Positions 8,240 to 15,800 of a stretch of 48,735 bases of DNA are shown here, in pieces. Both the position numbers and the translations under genes were made by a program. The stretch spans positions 1 through 48,735 of the forward strand of contig JAFVWO010000090.1 of the NCBI GenBank assembly GCA_017501625.1. Direction: 5' to 3'. The notes under the pieces are model-generated. The model saw nothing but the letters and a program-made list of their open reading frames with translations. It did not search any database and was not told the origin of the DNA. The stretch is from Alistipes sp. GTDB taxonomy: Bacteria; Bacteroidota; Bacteroidia; Bacteroidales; Rikenellaceae. How positions within the stretch are numbered: position 1 is the stretch's first letter; each line of letters begins with the position of its first letter.

Positions 8240-8283
8240 ACACGGGCGTTGCCGATACAATATTTCGGTTGCGCCCGTGTTTG
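8240..8283 (+). terminator. Hairpin after adk
   Basis: The arms ACACGGGCG (8240-8248) and CGCCCGTGT (8272-8280) form a 9-bp GC-rich stem. It is extended inward by GCCGA/TCGGT pairing and followed by only three T residues. It is a probable terminator or processing hairpin, 11 bp before the TPM-domain start codon, so it could also modulate that gene. Confidence 0.6.
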
Positions 8284-8293
8284 TATATATAGT

Positions 8294-9193
8294 ATGAAAG
8301 GTAGAGTATTAAGAATTGTTGCTGTCGTTGTCATGCTCCTTGGTGTGACAACTACCGAGTCTGTGGCGCGTGCATACCGCATTGGTGATGTGCCCAACGT
8401 ACAACTTAGGGACCGCACACGTTTCGTGTCGAACCCCGATGGCATCCTCTCGCACGATGCTGTTGCTGTTCTCGACTCGTTGTGCTACTCGCTCAAGGCG
8501 CGCGGTATTGCTGAGGTCGCCATCGTAGCTGTTCGCGACATTGAGCCTCGCGACCCCTTCTCTTTTGGCGAGCGCCTCTTCGAGCGCTGGGGTGTTGGCG
8601 ACGATGAGCTGGACAATGGCCTTGGCGTGCTTTTGGTTGAGGATATGCACGAGATACGCTTCTTCACGGGCTACGGCATCGAGGGTGTACTCCCCGATGC
8701 GCTATGTGTGAGGATTCAGCAGGATTATATGTTGTCCTACTTCCGCGATGGCGACTATTCTGCCGGCATGGTCGCAGGTATGCGTGCCGTGGATAAGCTC
8801 TTCACCGATGGCGAGCTCCCTGTTGCGGAGGCTGATGACGATGGCGCAATGTTGGCACTTCTCCTTGCCCTCTGCTTCATATTGTTCCCTATCCTCCTAT
8901 TGCTCGTCCATGAGTATAAGAAGACGAAGTGTCCGAGCTGCGGCAAGCATAAGCTGCGTGTTGTGGAGCGCACGATGACCTCTGCTGTTATCGTCGAGAA
9001 GCTTGTCTGCGACAACTGTCACTCGGAGCATACGCGCACTACGCAGCGCAACGACCATCAGGGCCCCCGTCGTGGTGGTGGCCTCTGGATATTCCCCATG
9101 GGCGGTGGCGGCTTTGGTGGCGGTGGCGGCTCGTTTGGTGGCGGCTTCGGCGGTGGCTCGTTTGGCGGTGGTGGCGGCGGCTCACGCTGGTAA
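8294..9193 (+). CDS. TPM-domain membrane protein with zinc ribbon and Gly-rich tail
   Basis: A 299-residue exported membrane protein. The ATG at 8294 is preferred because it begins a clean signal peptide (about residues 1-27); an in-frame upstream ATG at 8249 would put the adk hairpin inside the gene. After it come a TPM domain (about 35-160, formerly DUF477), a transmembrane helix (about 178-198), a four-Cys zinc ribbon (CPSCGKHKL and CDNC) and a tail made almost only of Gly, Phe and Ser. The family is linked to membrane-protein and photosystem maintenance in phototrophs, but its bacterial role is unsettled. lemA starts 33 nt downstream; TPM-LemA pairs are common in bacteria and suggest a shared complex at the membrane. 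Confidence 0.88.
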   Translation: MKGRVLRIVAVVVMLLGVTTTESVARAYRIGDVPNVQLRDRTRFVSNPDGILSHDAVAVLDSLCYSLKARGIAEVAIVAVRDIEPRDPFSFGERLFERWGVGDDELDNGLGVLLVEDMHEIRFFTGYGIEGVLPDALCVRIQQDYMLSYFRDGDYSAGMVAGMRAVDKLFTDGELPVAEADDDGAMLALLLALCFILFPILLLLVHEYKKTKCPSCGKHKLRVVERTMTSAVIVEKLVCDNCHSEHTRTTQRNDHQGPRRGGGLWIFPMGGGGFGGGGGSFGGGFGGGSFGGGGGGSRW

Positions 9194-9226
9194 TGAAATG
9201 TCTAACAATAAAAATAGTGTAAAAGT

Positions 9227-9811
9227 ATGAAAAACAAGAAGATGTGGATTATTGTCGGCATTATTGCCGTCATCGTTGTATGGGCCATAAGTGCCTATAA
9301 TGGACTTGTGTCGAAGGAGACCACCGTTGAGGAGGCGTGGGCGAATGTCGAGACCGTCTACCAACGTCGTAGCGACCTCATTCCCAACCTTGTAAATACG
9401 GTTAAGGGCTATGCTTCGCATGAGGCGGAGACGCTCGAGGCTGTTACGGCAGCACGTAGCGCAGCAACCTCTATCACTGTAGACCCCTCTACGGCTACAC
9501 CCGAGGAGATGGAGCAGTGGATGGCTGCGCAGGACGAGGTAGGCAGGGCTCTTGGTCGCCTCATTGCTATCTCGGAGAGCTACCCCGACCTTAAGGCAAG
9601 CACCAACTTCCGCGACCTTCAGGCTCAGCTCGAGGGTACGGAGAACCGCATCTCTACCGAGCGTAGAAAGTATAACGAGGCTGTTAAGAAGTATAACGTG
9701 AAGATTCGTCGCTTCCCGACAAACCTTATCGCTTCGATGTTCGGCTTCGAGCGTAAGGCTATGTTCGAGGCTTCGGAGGGTGCTGAGACTGCTCCTGTAG
9801 TTGAGTTCTAA
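9227..9811 (+). CDS. lemA: LemA family protein
   Basis: A 194-residue protein with one N-terminal membrane helix (about residues 6-25) and a long alpha-helical LemA domain. The family pattern is clear: YNGLVSKETTVEEAWANVET, then YQRRSDLIPNLVNTVKGYA, and near the end the AVKKYNVKIRRFPTNLIA block and a short FGFERKAMFEA segment. Molecular function is not established for the family. It follows the TPM gene closely and is closed by an intrinsic terminator. Confidence 0.93.
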   Translation: MKNKKMWIIVGIIAVIVVWAISAYNGLVSKETTVEEAWANVETVYQRRSDLIPNLVNTVKGYASHEAETLEAVTAARSAATSITVDPSTATPEEMEQWMAAQDEVGRALGRLIAISESYPDLKASTNFRDLQAQLEGTENRISTERRKYNEAVKKYNVKIRRFPTNLIASMFGFERKAMFEASEGAETAPVVEF

Positions 9812-9834
9812 GCCTATTCACTATCTTGGGTATG

Positions 9835-9876
9835 AGGGGTTGACTAAGTTACTTTTTAGTTAACCCCTATTTTTTT
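9835..9876 (+). terminator. Intrinsic terminator after lemA
   Basis: A 13-bp stem, AGGGGTTGACTAA with TTAGTTAACCCCT (one G-T pair), encloses an 8-nt loop and is followed by ATTTTTTT. Confidence 0.9.
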
Positions 9877-9894
9877 ATCTCTTTTATTCGGTTA

Positions 9895-9926
9895 GTTGTC
9901 ATATTTCACTTTTTTTTGTATATTTG
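9895..9926 (+). promoter_or_regulatory. Promoter for glucosaminidase gene
   Basis: GTTG (9895-9898), 20 nt, then TATATTTG (9919-9926). It places transcription start near 9933 and so rules out the longest in-frame ORF start at 9896. Confidence 0.7.
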
Positions 9927-9952
9927 CGGAAAACTATGCATGTGTGAAACTG

Positions 9953-11086
9953 ATGAGTGATATGAGAGTGACTTTATATCGTGTGTTTAGTGTTGTGATG
10001 ATGGCTGTGGCTATGGTTGTTGCGGCCCCTACGGCGTTTGCTCAGGTCAACGAGCCTGATGCTGATAGTGCGCAGCAACCTGTCAAGGAGTGGGTTAAGC
10101 TCACCCCCGAGGAGTACATATACATGTGGCGCGAGACGGCTGTAGACAATATGGAGGTCTACGGCATCCCCGCGAGCATCACCATGGGTCAGGCCTTCCT
10201 CGAGTCGGGCTTCGGCAATGGTTACTTGGCGCGTGTGGCCAACAACCACTTCTGCATAAAGTGTAAGGGGTCGTGGACGGGGAAGACCATCACGCATAAC
10301 GACGACCGCCCCGATGATTGCTTCCGTGTCTACGATACGGCCGAGGAGTCTTTTGCCGACCATGCCGACTTCCTATGTAGTGGCAGCCGCTACGACTTCC
10401 TCTTTGCCTACGCTACGGACGACTATAAGAGCTGGGCTAAGGGCCTTAAGAAGGCGGGCTATGCTACAGCCCCGGATTATGCCGAGCGACTTATCGGTGT
10501 TATCGAGCGCTACCACCTCTACCTCTTGGACCGCAAGGATGGCTTGAAGCTCTATGACGACTACCTTGCCAATGAGCTCAGCCTCGACCTCGCATCGTTG
10601 CAGCCGAGTGCTCCTTCCTCGCAGCCTGTAGAGAGTGTCGTGACCACAGATAAGGTTATCCCTGAGATGCCGCGCGATGTCACCACCGCCTATGCCGAGA
10701 GGGGTATCGACCCGAACAACTTCCGCGTGTCGATAAACTCGCACTTTGGCTATAATGTCTTCCGCACCAACGGAGCGCACTATATCATCACCAAGAAGGG
10801 TGATACCTACGAGCGTATTGGCGAGCTCTTCGAGGTGTCGCCCGCGACATTGCGTAAGTTCAACGACGTGGAGGGGCGCACGCAGCCTGAGGATGGCGAT
10901 GTGCTCTACATCGAGCGTAAGGCGGCACGTTGGAATGGCGAGGGCATGTTCCACACGGTGGTCGAGGGCGAGAATTTGCACCTCATATCGCAGATTTATG
11001 GCATACGCCTCACGCAGTTGTCGCGCCTGAATAAGATACGTCCTACGACACCTCTCGTGGATGGACAAACACTACGCCTACGATAA
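9953..11086 (+). CDS. Secreted N-acetylglucosaminidase (GH73-like) with two LysM repeats
   Basis: Predicted peptidoglycan hydrolase that cuts the glycan chain. The start is ATG 9953 (ATG 9962 is equally possible), giving about 377 residues; both are followed by a signal peptide ending near AFAQ. The glucosaminidase domain spans about residues 55-190 and includes ASITMGQAFLESGFGNGYLA with the likely catalytic Glu, NNHFCIKCKGSW, YDTAEESFADHADFL and a closing KKAGYATAPDYAERL. Two LysM motifs follow a Ser/Pro-rich linker: HYIITKKGDTYERIGELF and, at the very C-terminus, FHTVVEGENLHLISQIYGI. These bind glycan chains. This is the usual design of Bacteroidota cell-separation or recycling hydrolases. 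It is monocistronic. Confidence 0.92.
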   Translation: MSDMRVTLYRVFSVVMMAVAMVVAAPTAFAQVNEPDADSAQQPVKEWVKLTPEEYIYMWRETAVDNMEVYGIPASITMGQAFLESGFGNGYLARVANNHFCIKCKGSWTGKTITHNDDRPDDCFRVYDTAEESFADHADFLCSGSRYDFLFAYATDDYKSWAKGLKKAGYATAPDYAERLIGVIERYHLYLLDRKDGLKLYDDYLANELSLDLASLQPSAPSSQPVESVVTTDKVIPEMPRDVTTAYAERGIDPNNFRVSINSHFGYNVFRTNGAHYIITKKGDTYERIGELFEVSPATLRKFNDVEGRTQPEDGDVLYIERKAARWNGEGMFHTVVEGENLHLISQIYGIRLTQLSRLNKIRPTTPLVDGQTLRLR

Positions 11087-11187
11087 TTAATTAGAGGTGG
11101 GCTCTTTACATTAGGTCGCGTTGATTATTATGTCAATGGCTGCCGAAAGAGAGGCTGCCGAGAACGAATAACATACCTAAACACAAT

Positions 11188-11868
11188 ATGAGTACGTTAA
11201 GAGAGAAGATTTTGGAGGCTATCGTTCGTAAGTCTACGCTCAAGCAGCAGATTTTCGACAATACCTTTACTACGTTCAACGAGCTTAAGGAGACACTCTT
11301 CGAGATGGCCTCGGAGATTGACGATGAACTCGATGGCAAGCTCGACCGCCGTGTGCGCATAGAGTATCGCGACCGTGGTAAGTTCGAGGCTCAGTTGCAG
11401 GTTGCAAGCGACATCCTCCTCTTTCAGATGCATACCGATGTCTTCGAGTTCGACTCGAACCACATCATCTGGCAAAACAGCTACATTCAGCAGAATAGGG
11501 AGAACTCATATATGGGTGTTATCAACATCTATAACTTCCTCTCCGACTCGCTGAAATATAACCGTAATGCCGACGAGGGATACCTTATAGGTCGTATCTT
11601 CATCAACCGCGAGAAGTGCTTTTGGGTTGAGGGTAAGCGCCAGACCATCGTGCGCCCCATGGCCTTTGGCACAAGGAAGATAGACCGCGAGGCTCTCATC
11701 GCCATCATCGAGACAGCCATACACTATGCCCTTAACTTCGACCTTCTCATGCCGCCCTACGAGGAGAACATCCGTGTCACCGTGGATCAGTTCAACTCCA
11801 AGCTCGACAACTCGAAGTTCACGACGGGTAAGAGGCTTAGTTATGACTTCTCTATCGACGACATCTAA
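11188..11868 (+). CDS. Conserved hypothetical cytosolic protein
   Basis: A 226-residue protein that I cannot assign to a named family. It has no signal peptide or membrane helix. The first 70 residues are helical and charged. The middle is rich in aromatic residues (DVFEFDSNHIIWQNSYIQ, then ENSYMGVINIYNFLSDSLKY) and looks like a mixed alpha/beta fold with GYLIGRIFINREKCFWVEG. Codon use matches the neighbours, so it looks like an established chromosomal gene. No promoter of the consensus type is visible in the 101 bp upstream, and it could be read through from the glucosaminidase gene. It is followed by a complex repeat region. Confidence 0.8.
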   Translation: MSTLREKILEAIVRKSTLKQQIFDNTFTTFNELKETLFEMASEIDDELDGKLDRRVRIEYRDRGKFEAQLQVASDILLFQMHTDVFEFDSNHIIWQNSYIQQNRENSYMGVINIYNFLSDSLKYNRNADEGYLIGRIFINREKCFWVEGKRQTIVRPMAFGTRKIDREALIAIIETAIHYALNFDLLMPPYEENIRVTVDQFNSKLDNSKFTTGKRLSYDFSIDDI

Positions 11869-11874
11869 ACGCTC

Positions 11875-12033
11875 TCTTGTTGGTTAGTTTGGCGTCTGGC
11901 TTGTGAGAAAAATGCTCATTTACTTCGAGTAAACTCCGCTTTTTCTCCCTGCGACCAGCCTCAAACTACCTCAACAATCCAGCATTTAGACTCACTGAGG
12001 GTCTTGTTGGTTAGTTTGGCGTCTGGCTTGTGA
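11875..12033. repeat. 32-bp direct repeats flanking an imperfect hairpin
   Basis: An identical 32-nt sequence is present at 11875-11906 and 12002-12033. The first copy also pairs with the sequence at about 11945-11977, giving an imperfect stem of some 35 bp. The stem contains GAGAAAAA/TTTTTCTC and is capped by a small TTTACT-TCG-AGTAAA hairpin. The second copy is a free left arm that could compete for the same right arm. The region starts 6 nt after the stop of the 11188 gene. Confidence 0.85.
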
Positions 12034-12078
12034 TTTAGAGAGTTTAGGGAGATTAGGGAGATTAGGGAGATTGGGGAA
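12034..12078. repeat. Short array of 9-bp TTAGGGAGN units (family B, copy 2)
   Basis: Four to five direct units (TTTAGGGAG, ATTAGGGAG and variants) follow directly on the second 32-bp repeat. There is no inverted arm, so this copy is half of the palindrome seen at 6369. It lies 57 bp before the peptidase start codon. No consensus promoter was found in that interval. Confidence 0.8.
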
Positions 12079-12134
12079 TAACAGGCCATAGGTGGCTGAT
12101 TGGTTTGACGAGTATAACTTAAAACTTTACGATA

Positions 12135-14264
12135 ATGAAAAAACTATTAACAACCGTAGCTCTCCTTGCTGTGACGATGACGGCCATGGCACAGGTTAGC
12201 TATCTTGAGATGGTCGAGGCGCGTACTGCCCCGACGGCATATATCTCGCCTGCATCGCTCACGCCTGTAGCGGGCACACACCAGTATATGGAGCTCGATG
12301 GCAAGAATGTCGTCATGTACGACTACGCCAAGCCCGGGGATGGTGAGGTGGTATTCACGGGTCGTGGCGTTATCATGTCTTTCGACCGCTCGCCCGACGG
12401 CACGATGACGCTCTACGAGATTTGGGATGGTGGCGCCTCGCCGCGCAAGGAGATATATCGTCACTCGTTCACCTCGGACTACTACATCGCCTGTCCCGAT
12501 GGCTCGACGATAAAGATTGACGATGTGCGCGACATATCGTTCTCGCCCGACTCTAAATTCCTTGCCATGGGCTACGAGAACGACATCTTCGTCTACGACC
12601 TCACGACAAACGAGATATACAACATCACCAACGATGGTAAGTGGAATCATATCATCAACGGTACTACCGACTGGGTATACGAGGAGGAGTATGGCTTCAC
12701 CAAGGCCTATGCTTTCTCGCCCGATGGCCGCGAGATTGCCTATCTCAAGTTTGACGAGAGCCGCGTTAAGGAGTTCGAGATGATGCGCTACGATGCCAAC
12801 CTCTACAACGAAGCATACCGCTTCAAGTACCCCAAGGCTGGCGAGGAGAACTCTATAGTCACGATGCACGTCTACAACCTCTACACCAAGGAGACACGTC
12901 AGATACCTCTTGGCGAGGATGCCGACCAGTACATCCCCCGCATAGACTACACCCCTGCGGGAAATTTGTATTTCTACCGTGTTAACCGCCTGCAGAACCA
13001 CTTCGAGGTTGTCATGATTGAGGCTGACGGCACGGAGCGCGTGATATACGAGGAGAGAGATGAGCGTTATGTCGAGCGTCCCAACAATGCGACCATCACC
13101 TTCATCGACGAGGACCGCTTCATCGTGCGCGAGGAGACAACGGCGGGGTGGTTCCACCTCTACCTGCACTCTGTGGCTAATGGCCGCATCAATGCTATCA
13201 CCGAGGGTGAGTGGGAGGTGACACAGCTCGTTGGCCTCTCGGAGAATAAGAAGACGTTGTACTATATGTCTACCGAGCAGTCGCCCATGGAGCGCCACCT
13301 ATACTCTATAGGTCTCGATGGCAATAAGAAGACGTGTCTGCTATCTAAGCCCGGCTATTGGAGGGTATATCCATCGGGTGATATGAAGTATTTTGCTGCT
13401 GAGCACTCGGCTACGGACTGCTATCCTACGGCTGCCGTATACGATGCTAAGGGCAGGGAGGTGCGCTCGTTGATGCTCGGCAAGGTTACGGACCAGAAGC
13501 CCGCATATCAGCGCAACTACTACACATTTACCACCGAGCGTGGCGATGAGCTCTCGTATTTCCTTATCTATCCCAAGGATTATAACCCTGCGAAGCAGTA
13601 TCCCGTATTTATCACACAGTATTCGGGTCCCGGCTCGCAGCAGATAGAGAATCGCTACACTACGGACTGGGAGGAGACCCTTGCACGCAATGGTTATATC
13701 GTGGCATGCTGCGATGCTCGTGGCACGGGCTTCCGTGGTGAGGATTTCAAGAAGGTGACATACGCCAACCTCGGCTATGCAGAGGTGCAGGATCAGATAT
13801 CGTTTGCCCGTCATCTTGGCAAGCAGTCGTTTGTGGATGCTTCGCGCATAGGTATCTATGGCTGGTCGTATGGTGGATTTATGGCCTTGGGTTGTGCTCT
13901 CAAGGGCGATGGTCTCTTTAAGATGGCTATCGCTGTGGCTCCCGTGACATCGTGGCGCTACTACGACTCTATCTATACGGAGATATACAACGGCCTGCCA
14001 CAGGATAATCCCGCGGGCTATGACGATAACTCGCCCATCAACTTTGCGGACCGCCTGTCGAACAACACACGTCTGTTGATTATCCATGGCACAGCCGACG
14101 ATAACGTACACTTCCAGAATACGATGGAGATGTGTCGCGCCCTGAATCGTGCCGGCAAGCAGTACGATATGATGGTCTACCCCGACCAAAATCACTCGAT
14201 GCGTCCCAACGACATGGTTAACATTCGTCAGAAGATGGTTGACTATACGCTCGAAAACCTCTAA
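12135..14264 (+). CDS. Dipeptidyl-peptidase IV-type serine peptidase (S9B)
   Basis: A 709-residue exported prolyl-type dipeptidyl peptidase, expected to remove X-Pro or X-Ala dipeptides from peptides in the periplasm. The signal peptide is residues 1-19 (ending AMAQ). The N-terminal beta-propeller carries TDWVYEEEYGF, whose Glu pair (about residues 183-185) binds the substrate amino terminus in DPP4. The alpha/beta-hydrolase domain has nucleophile Ser578 in GWSYGG, Asp655 in GTADDNVHF and His687 in PDQNHSM. The Ser-Asp and Asp-His spacings are nearly those of human DPP4. All catalytic residues are present. It is monocistronic, with a terminator downstream. It could support growth on peptides, as in other Bacteroidales. 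Confidence 0.95.
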   Translation: MKKLLTTVALLAVTMTAMAQVSYLEMVEARTAPTAYISPASLTPVAGTHQYMELDGKNVVMYDYAKPGDGEVVFTGRGVIMSFDRSPDGTMTLYEIWDGGASPRKEIYRHSFTSDYYIACPDGSTIKIDDVRDISFSPDSKFLAMGYENDIFVYDLTTNEIYNITNDGKWNHIINGTTDWVYEEEYGFTKAYAFSPDGREIAYLKFDESRVKEFEMMRYDANLYNEAYRFKYPKAGEENSIVTMHVYNLYTKETRQIPLGEDADQYIPRIDYTPAGNLYFYRVNRLQNHFEVVMIEADGTERVIYEERDERYVERPNNATITFIDEDRFIVREETTAGWFHLYLHSVANGRINAITEGEWEVTQLVGLSENKKTLYYMSTEQSPMERHLYSIGLDGNKKTCLLSKPGYWRVYPSGDMKYFAAEHSATDCYPTAAVYDAKGREVRSLMLGKVTDQKPAYQRNYYTFTTERGDELSYFLIYPKDYNPAKQYPVFITQYSGPGSQQIENRYTTDWEETLARNGYIVACCDARGTGFRGEDFKKVTYANLGYAEVQDQISFARHLGKQSFVDASRIGIYGWSYGGFMALGCALKGDGLFKMAIAVAPVTSWRYYDSIYTEIYNGLPQDNPAGYDDNSPINFADRLSNNTRLLIIHGTADDNVHFQNTMEMCRALNRAGKQYDMMVYPDQNHSMRPNDMVNIRQKMVDYTLENL

Positions 14265-14278
14265 TCGTTATATATAGT

Positions 14279-14309
14279 AGAAGGAGTGGGGTAGCACCCG
14301 CTCCTTCTT
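14279..14309 (+). terminator. Hairpin after DPP IV gene
   Basis: AGAAGGAG (14279-14286) pairs with CTCCTTCT (14301-14308); the inner GGG/CCC extends the stem. Only two T residues follow, so termination strength is uncertain. It is 16 bp before the next start codon. Confidence 0.65.
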
Positions 14310-14325
14310 AATCCTAATATTGAGT

Positions 14326-14874
14326 ATGAAGAGAATTATTTCTGTTTGCATCGTCGTGCTACTTATGACTACCGTCGATGTTGCGGCCCAGCGCACGGTG
14401 AGGGCTCTGGAGCTGGAGCTGAGTGTCGGTCTTGCCACGGCAGCTAAGGATATGCCCCTCTATGGCAAGTCGCGCCAAGGTGTCGATGCCGCCATCGAGC
14501 TGCGCTACAATTTCGCTGCGGCACCTGTGGATTTGGGCCTTAACGTGTCGCTCTGCTCGATGTATCGTGGCACGAGCATGGCAAATGTTACATATAGTTA
14601 CAAGTTTATCAGCGAAAACCTGCTCGTCACCACCGACTATAACTTCTTTCAGGGGCGTATGGTGTCGCCCTTTGTTGGTTTCGGCATGGGCGTTGCGTGG
14701 AGCGAAGTAAATGCCGATAACACGCCCCATGGTGCGCACTTCGCCTTCATGCCGCGTGTGGGTGTCGAGTTGTCGCGACATATTCGTGTGACGGTGGCAT
14801 ACAAGATATTCGAGAAGGCCAACAATCACCTCGCTATAAGCCTCGGCTACGCCTTTGGTGGCGGCCGCAAGTAG
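14326..14874 (+). CDS. Small outer-membrane beta-barrel protein
   Basis: A 182-residue protein with a signal peptide (about residues 1-22, ending VAAQ), then alternating polar and hydrophobic strands typical of 8-stranded OmpA/OmpX-like barrels. Examples are ALELELSVGLATAA, DAAIELRYNFAAAP, the VSPFVGFGMGVAWSE strand and the last strand LAISLGYAFGGGRK. Function is unknown. The start is ATG 14326; an in-frame TTG two codons upstream is less likely. It has no partner in the same operon, and efp downstream has its own promoter. Confidence 0.75.
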   Translation: MKRIISVCIVVLLMTTVDVAAQRTVRALELELSVGLATAAKDMPLYGKSRQGVDAAIELRYNFAAAPVDLGLNVSLCSMYRGTSMANVTYSYKFISENLLVTTDYNFFQGRMVSPFVGFGMGVAWSEVNADNTPHGAHFAFMPRVGVELSRHIRVTVAYKIFEKANNHLAISLGYAFGGGRK

Positions 14875-14927
14875 AGTGCCACGCCGTTGGCGCTCACTAC
14901 GACAAATAGCTAAACAGCGATAAAAGT

Positions 14928-14958
14928 TTTGTCGGTTTAGAATAAATTCTTATCTTTG
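14928..14958 (+). promoter_or_regulatory. Complete Bacteroidota promoter for efp
   Basis: TTTG (14928-14931), 19 nt, TATCTTTG (14951-14958). The predicted leader before the efp ATG at 15025 is about 60 nt and A/T-rich. Confidence 0.8.
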
Positions 14959-15024
14959 CGCGGTTGTATCTGTCGCAACGACTTGGATTAGAATATATAA
15001 ATTAACTAAATAAAAATATTACGT

Positions 15025-15597
15025 ATGACTATTACAGCATCAGACATTAAGATTGGCATGTGCGTGGAGATGGATGGCAAGACCTTCATCGTTGTAGACT
15101 TCCAGCACTGCAAGCCCGGTAAGGGTCCCGCTTTTGTGCGTTCAAAGCTCAAGAACCTTGAGAATGGCAACGTACTTGATAAGACATTCTCGTCAGTATC
15201 TCAGAAGATTGAGCAGGTACGTGTTGAGCGCCGTCCCTACCAGTTCACCTATGAGGACGACCTCGGTGCGCACTTCATGCACACGGAGACCTTCGAGGAG
15301 ATTAACATCGACAAGAACCTTATCAACAATGCCGACCTCATGGCCGATGGTCAGATTGTGGAGGTTATGTTCCACACAGAGAAGGAGACAGTGCTCTCAG
15401 CCGAGCTTCCTCCCATCGTAGATATGGAGGTTACCTACACTGAGCCCGGTGTGCGTGGCGATACCGCCTCTACCAACTCTTTGAAGGCTGCTACCGTGAA
15501 CACAGGTGCAACTATCAAGGTGCCTCTCTTCATCAACACAGGTGATAAGATTCGTGTTGATACTCGCACACGTGAGTACTACGAGCGCATCAAGTAA
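15025..15597 (+). CDS. efp: Translation elongation factor P
   Basis: Rescues ribosomes stalled on proline runs. The 190-residue product has the three beta-barrel domains of EF-P. The tip loop of domain I is CKPGKGPAF, with Lys33 at the position that is lysylated or otherwise modified in other bacteria; no modification gene (epmA/epmB or similar) is in the window. The C-terminal domain has the EF-P signature in LFINTGDKIRVDTRTREYYER. A structured repeat begins about 18 nt after the stop. Confidence 0.97.
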   Translation: MTITASDIKIGMCVEMDGKTFIVVDFQHCKPGKGPAFVRSKLKNLENGNVLDKTFSSVSQKIEQVRVERRPYQFTYEDDLGAHFMHTETFEEINIDKNLINNADLMADGQIVEVMFHTEKETVLSAELPPIVDMEVTYTEPGVRGDTASTNSLKAATVNTGATIKVPLFINTGDKIRVDTRTREYYERIK

Positions 15598-15614
15598 TTT
15601 TCGATTATAAGGTA

Positions 15615-15713
15615 GCATCTGCGACCTCTCAATCATTGCCCCGAATGGGAAATACGTCAGTGTATGTCCCATCCGAGGCAATTTCTTAATCGAGGCCACA
15701 TCTATGACCTTCT
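15615..15713. repeat. Dispersed hairpin element, family A copy 1 (after efp)
   Basis: The upper stem is ATTGCC...ATGGGA...ATAC pairing with GTAT...TCCCAT...GGCAAT (15637-15682), loop GTCAGT. A lower stem is partly formed by GACCTC and GAGGCC, and the 3' tail ACCTTCTAATCAGAAATTAG folds into a small hairpin. It has the same plan as the copies at 17502, 24180, 34314 and 40703 but different bases in the stem. Confidence 0.8.
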
Positions 15714-15744
15714 AATCAGAAATTAGCCGGTTGTGATTGTGGGT

Positions 15745-15776
15745 CACCTGCGACCTCTCAATCATTGCCGCGAATA
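15745..15776. repeat. Truncated family A element
   Basis: Repeats the first 20 nt of copy 1 (GCGACCTCTCAATCATTGCC), then diverges after CGAAT. It is the 5' arm only and lies 25 bp before the transporter start codon. Confidence 0.75.
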
Positions 15777-15800
15777 GACTAACCCATAAACAACGATATA

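Noticed and set aside
9896..9952. N-terminal extension of the glucosaminidase (longest frame)
   Set aside because: It would start upstream of the predicted transcription start, inside the promoter, and would bury the signal peptide.
12147..13298. Long antisense open frame opposite the DPP IV-type gene (383 codons)
   Set aside because: It lies wholly inside a gene with intact catalytic motifs. Its codons are the complement of that gene and its product has no family features. Similar shadows at 16200-17123, 2590-3549 and 44670-45728 were dropped for the same reason.
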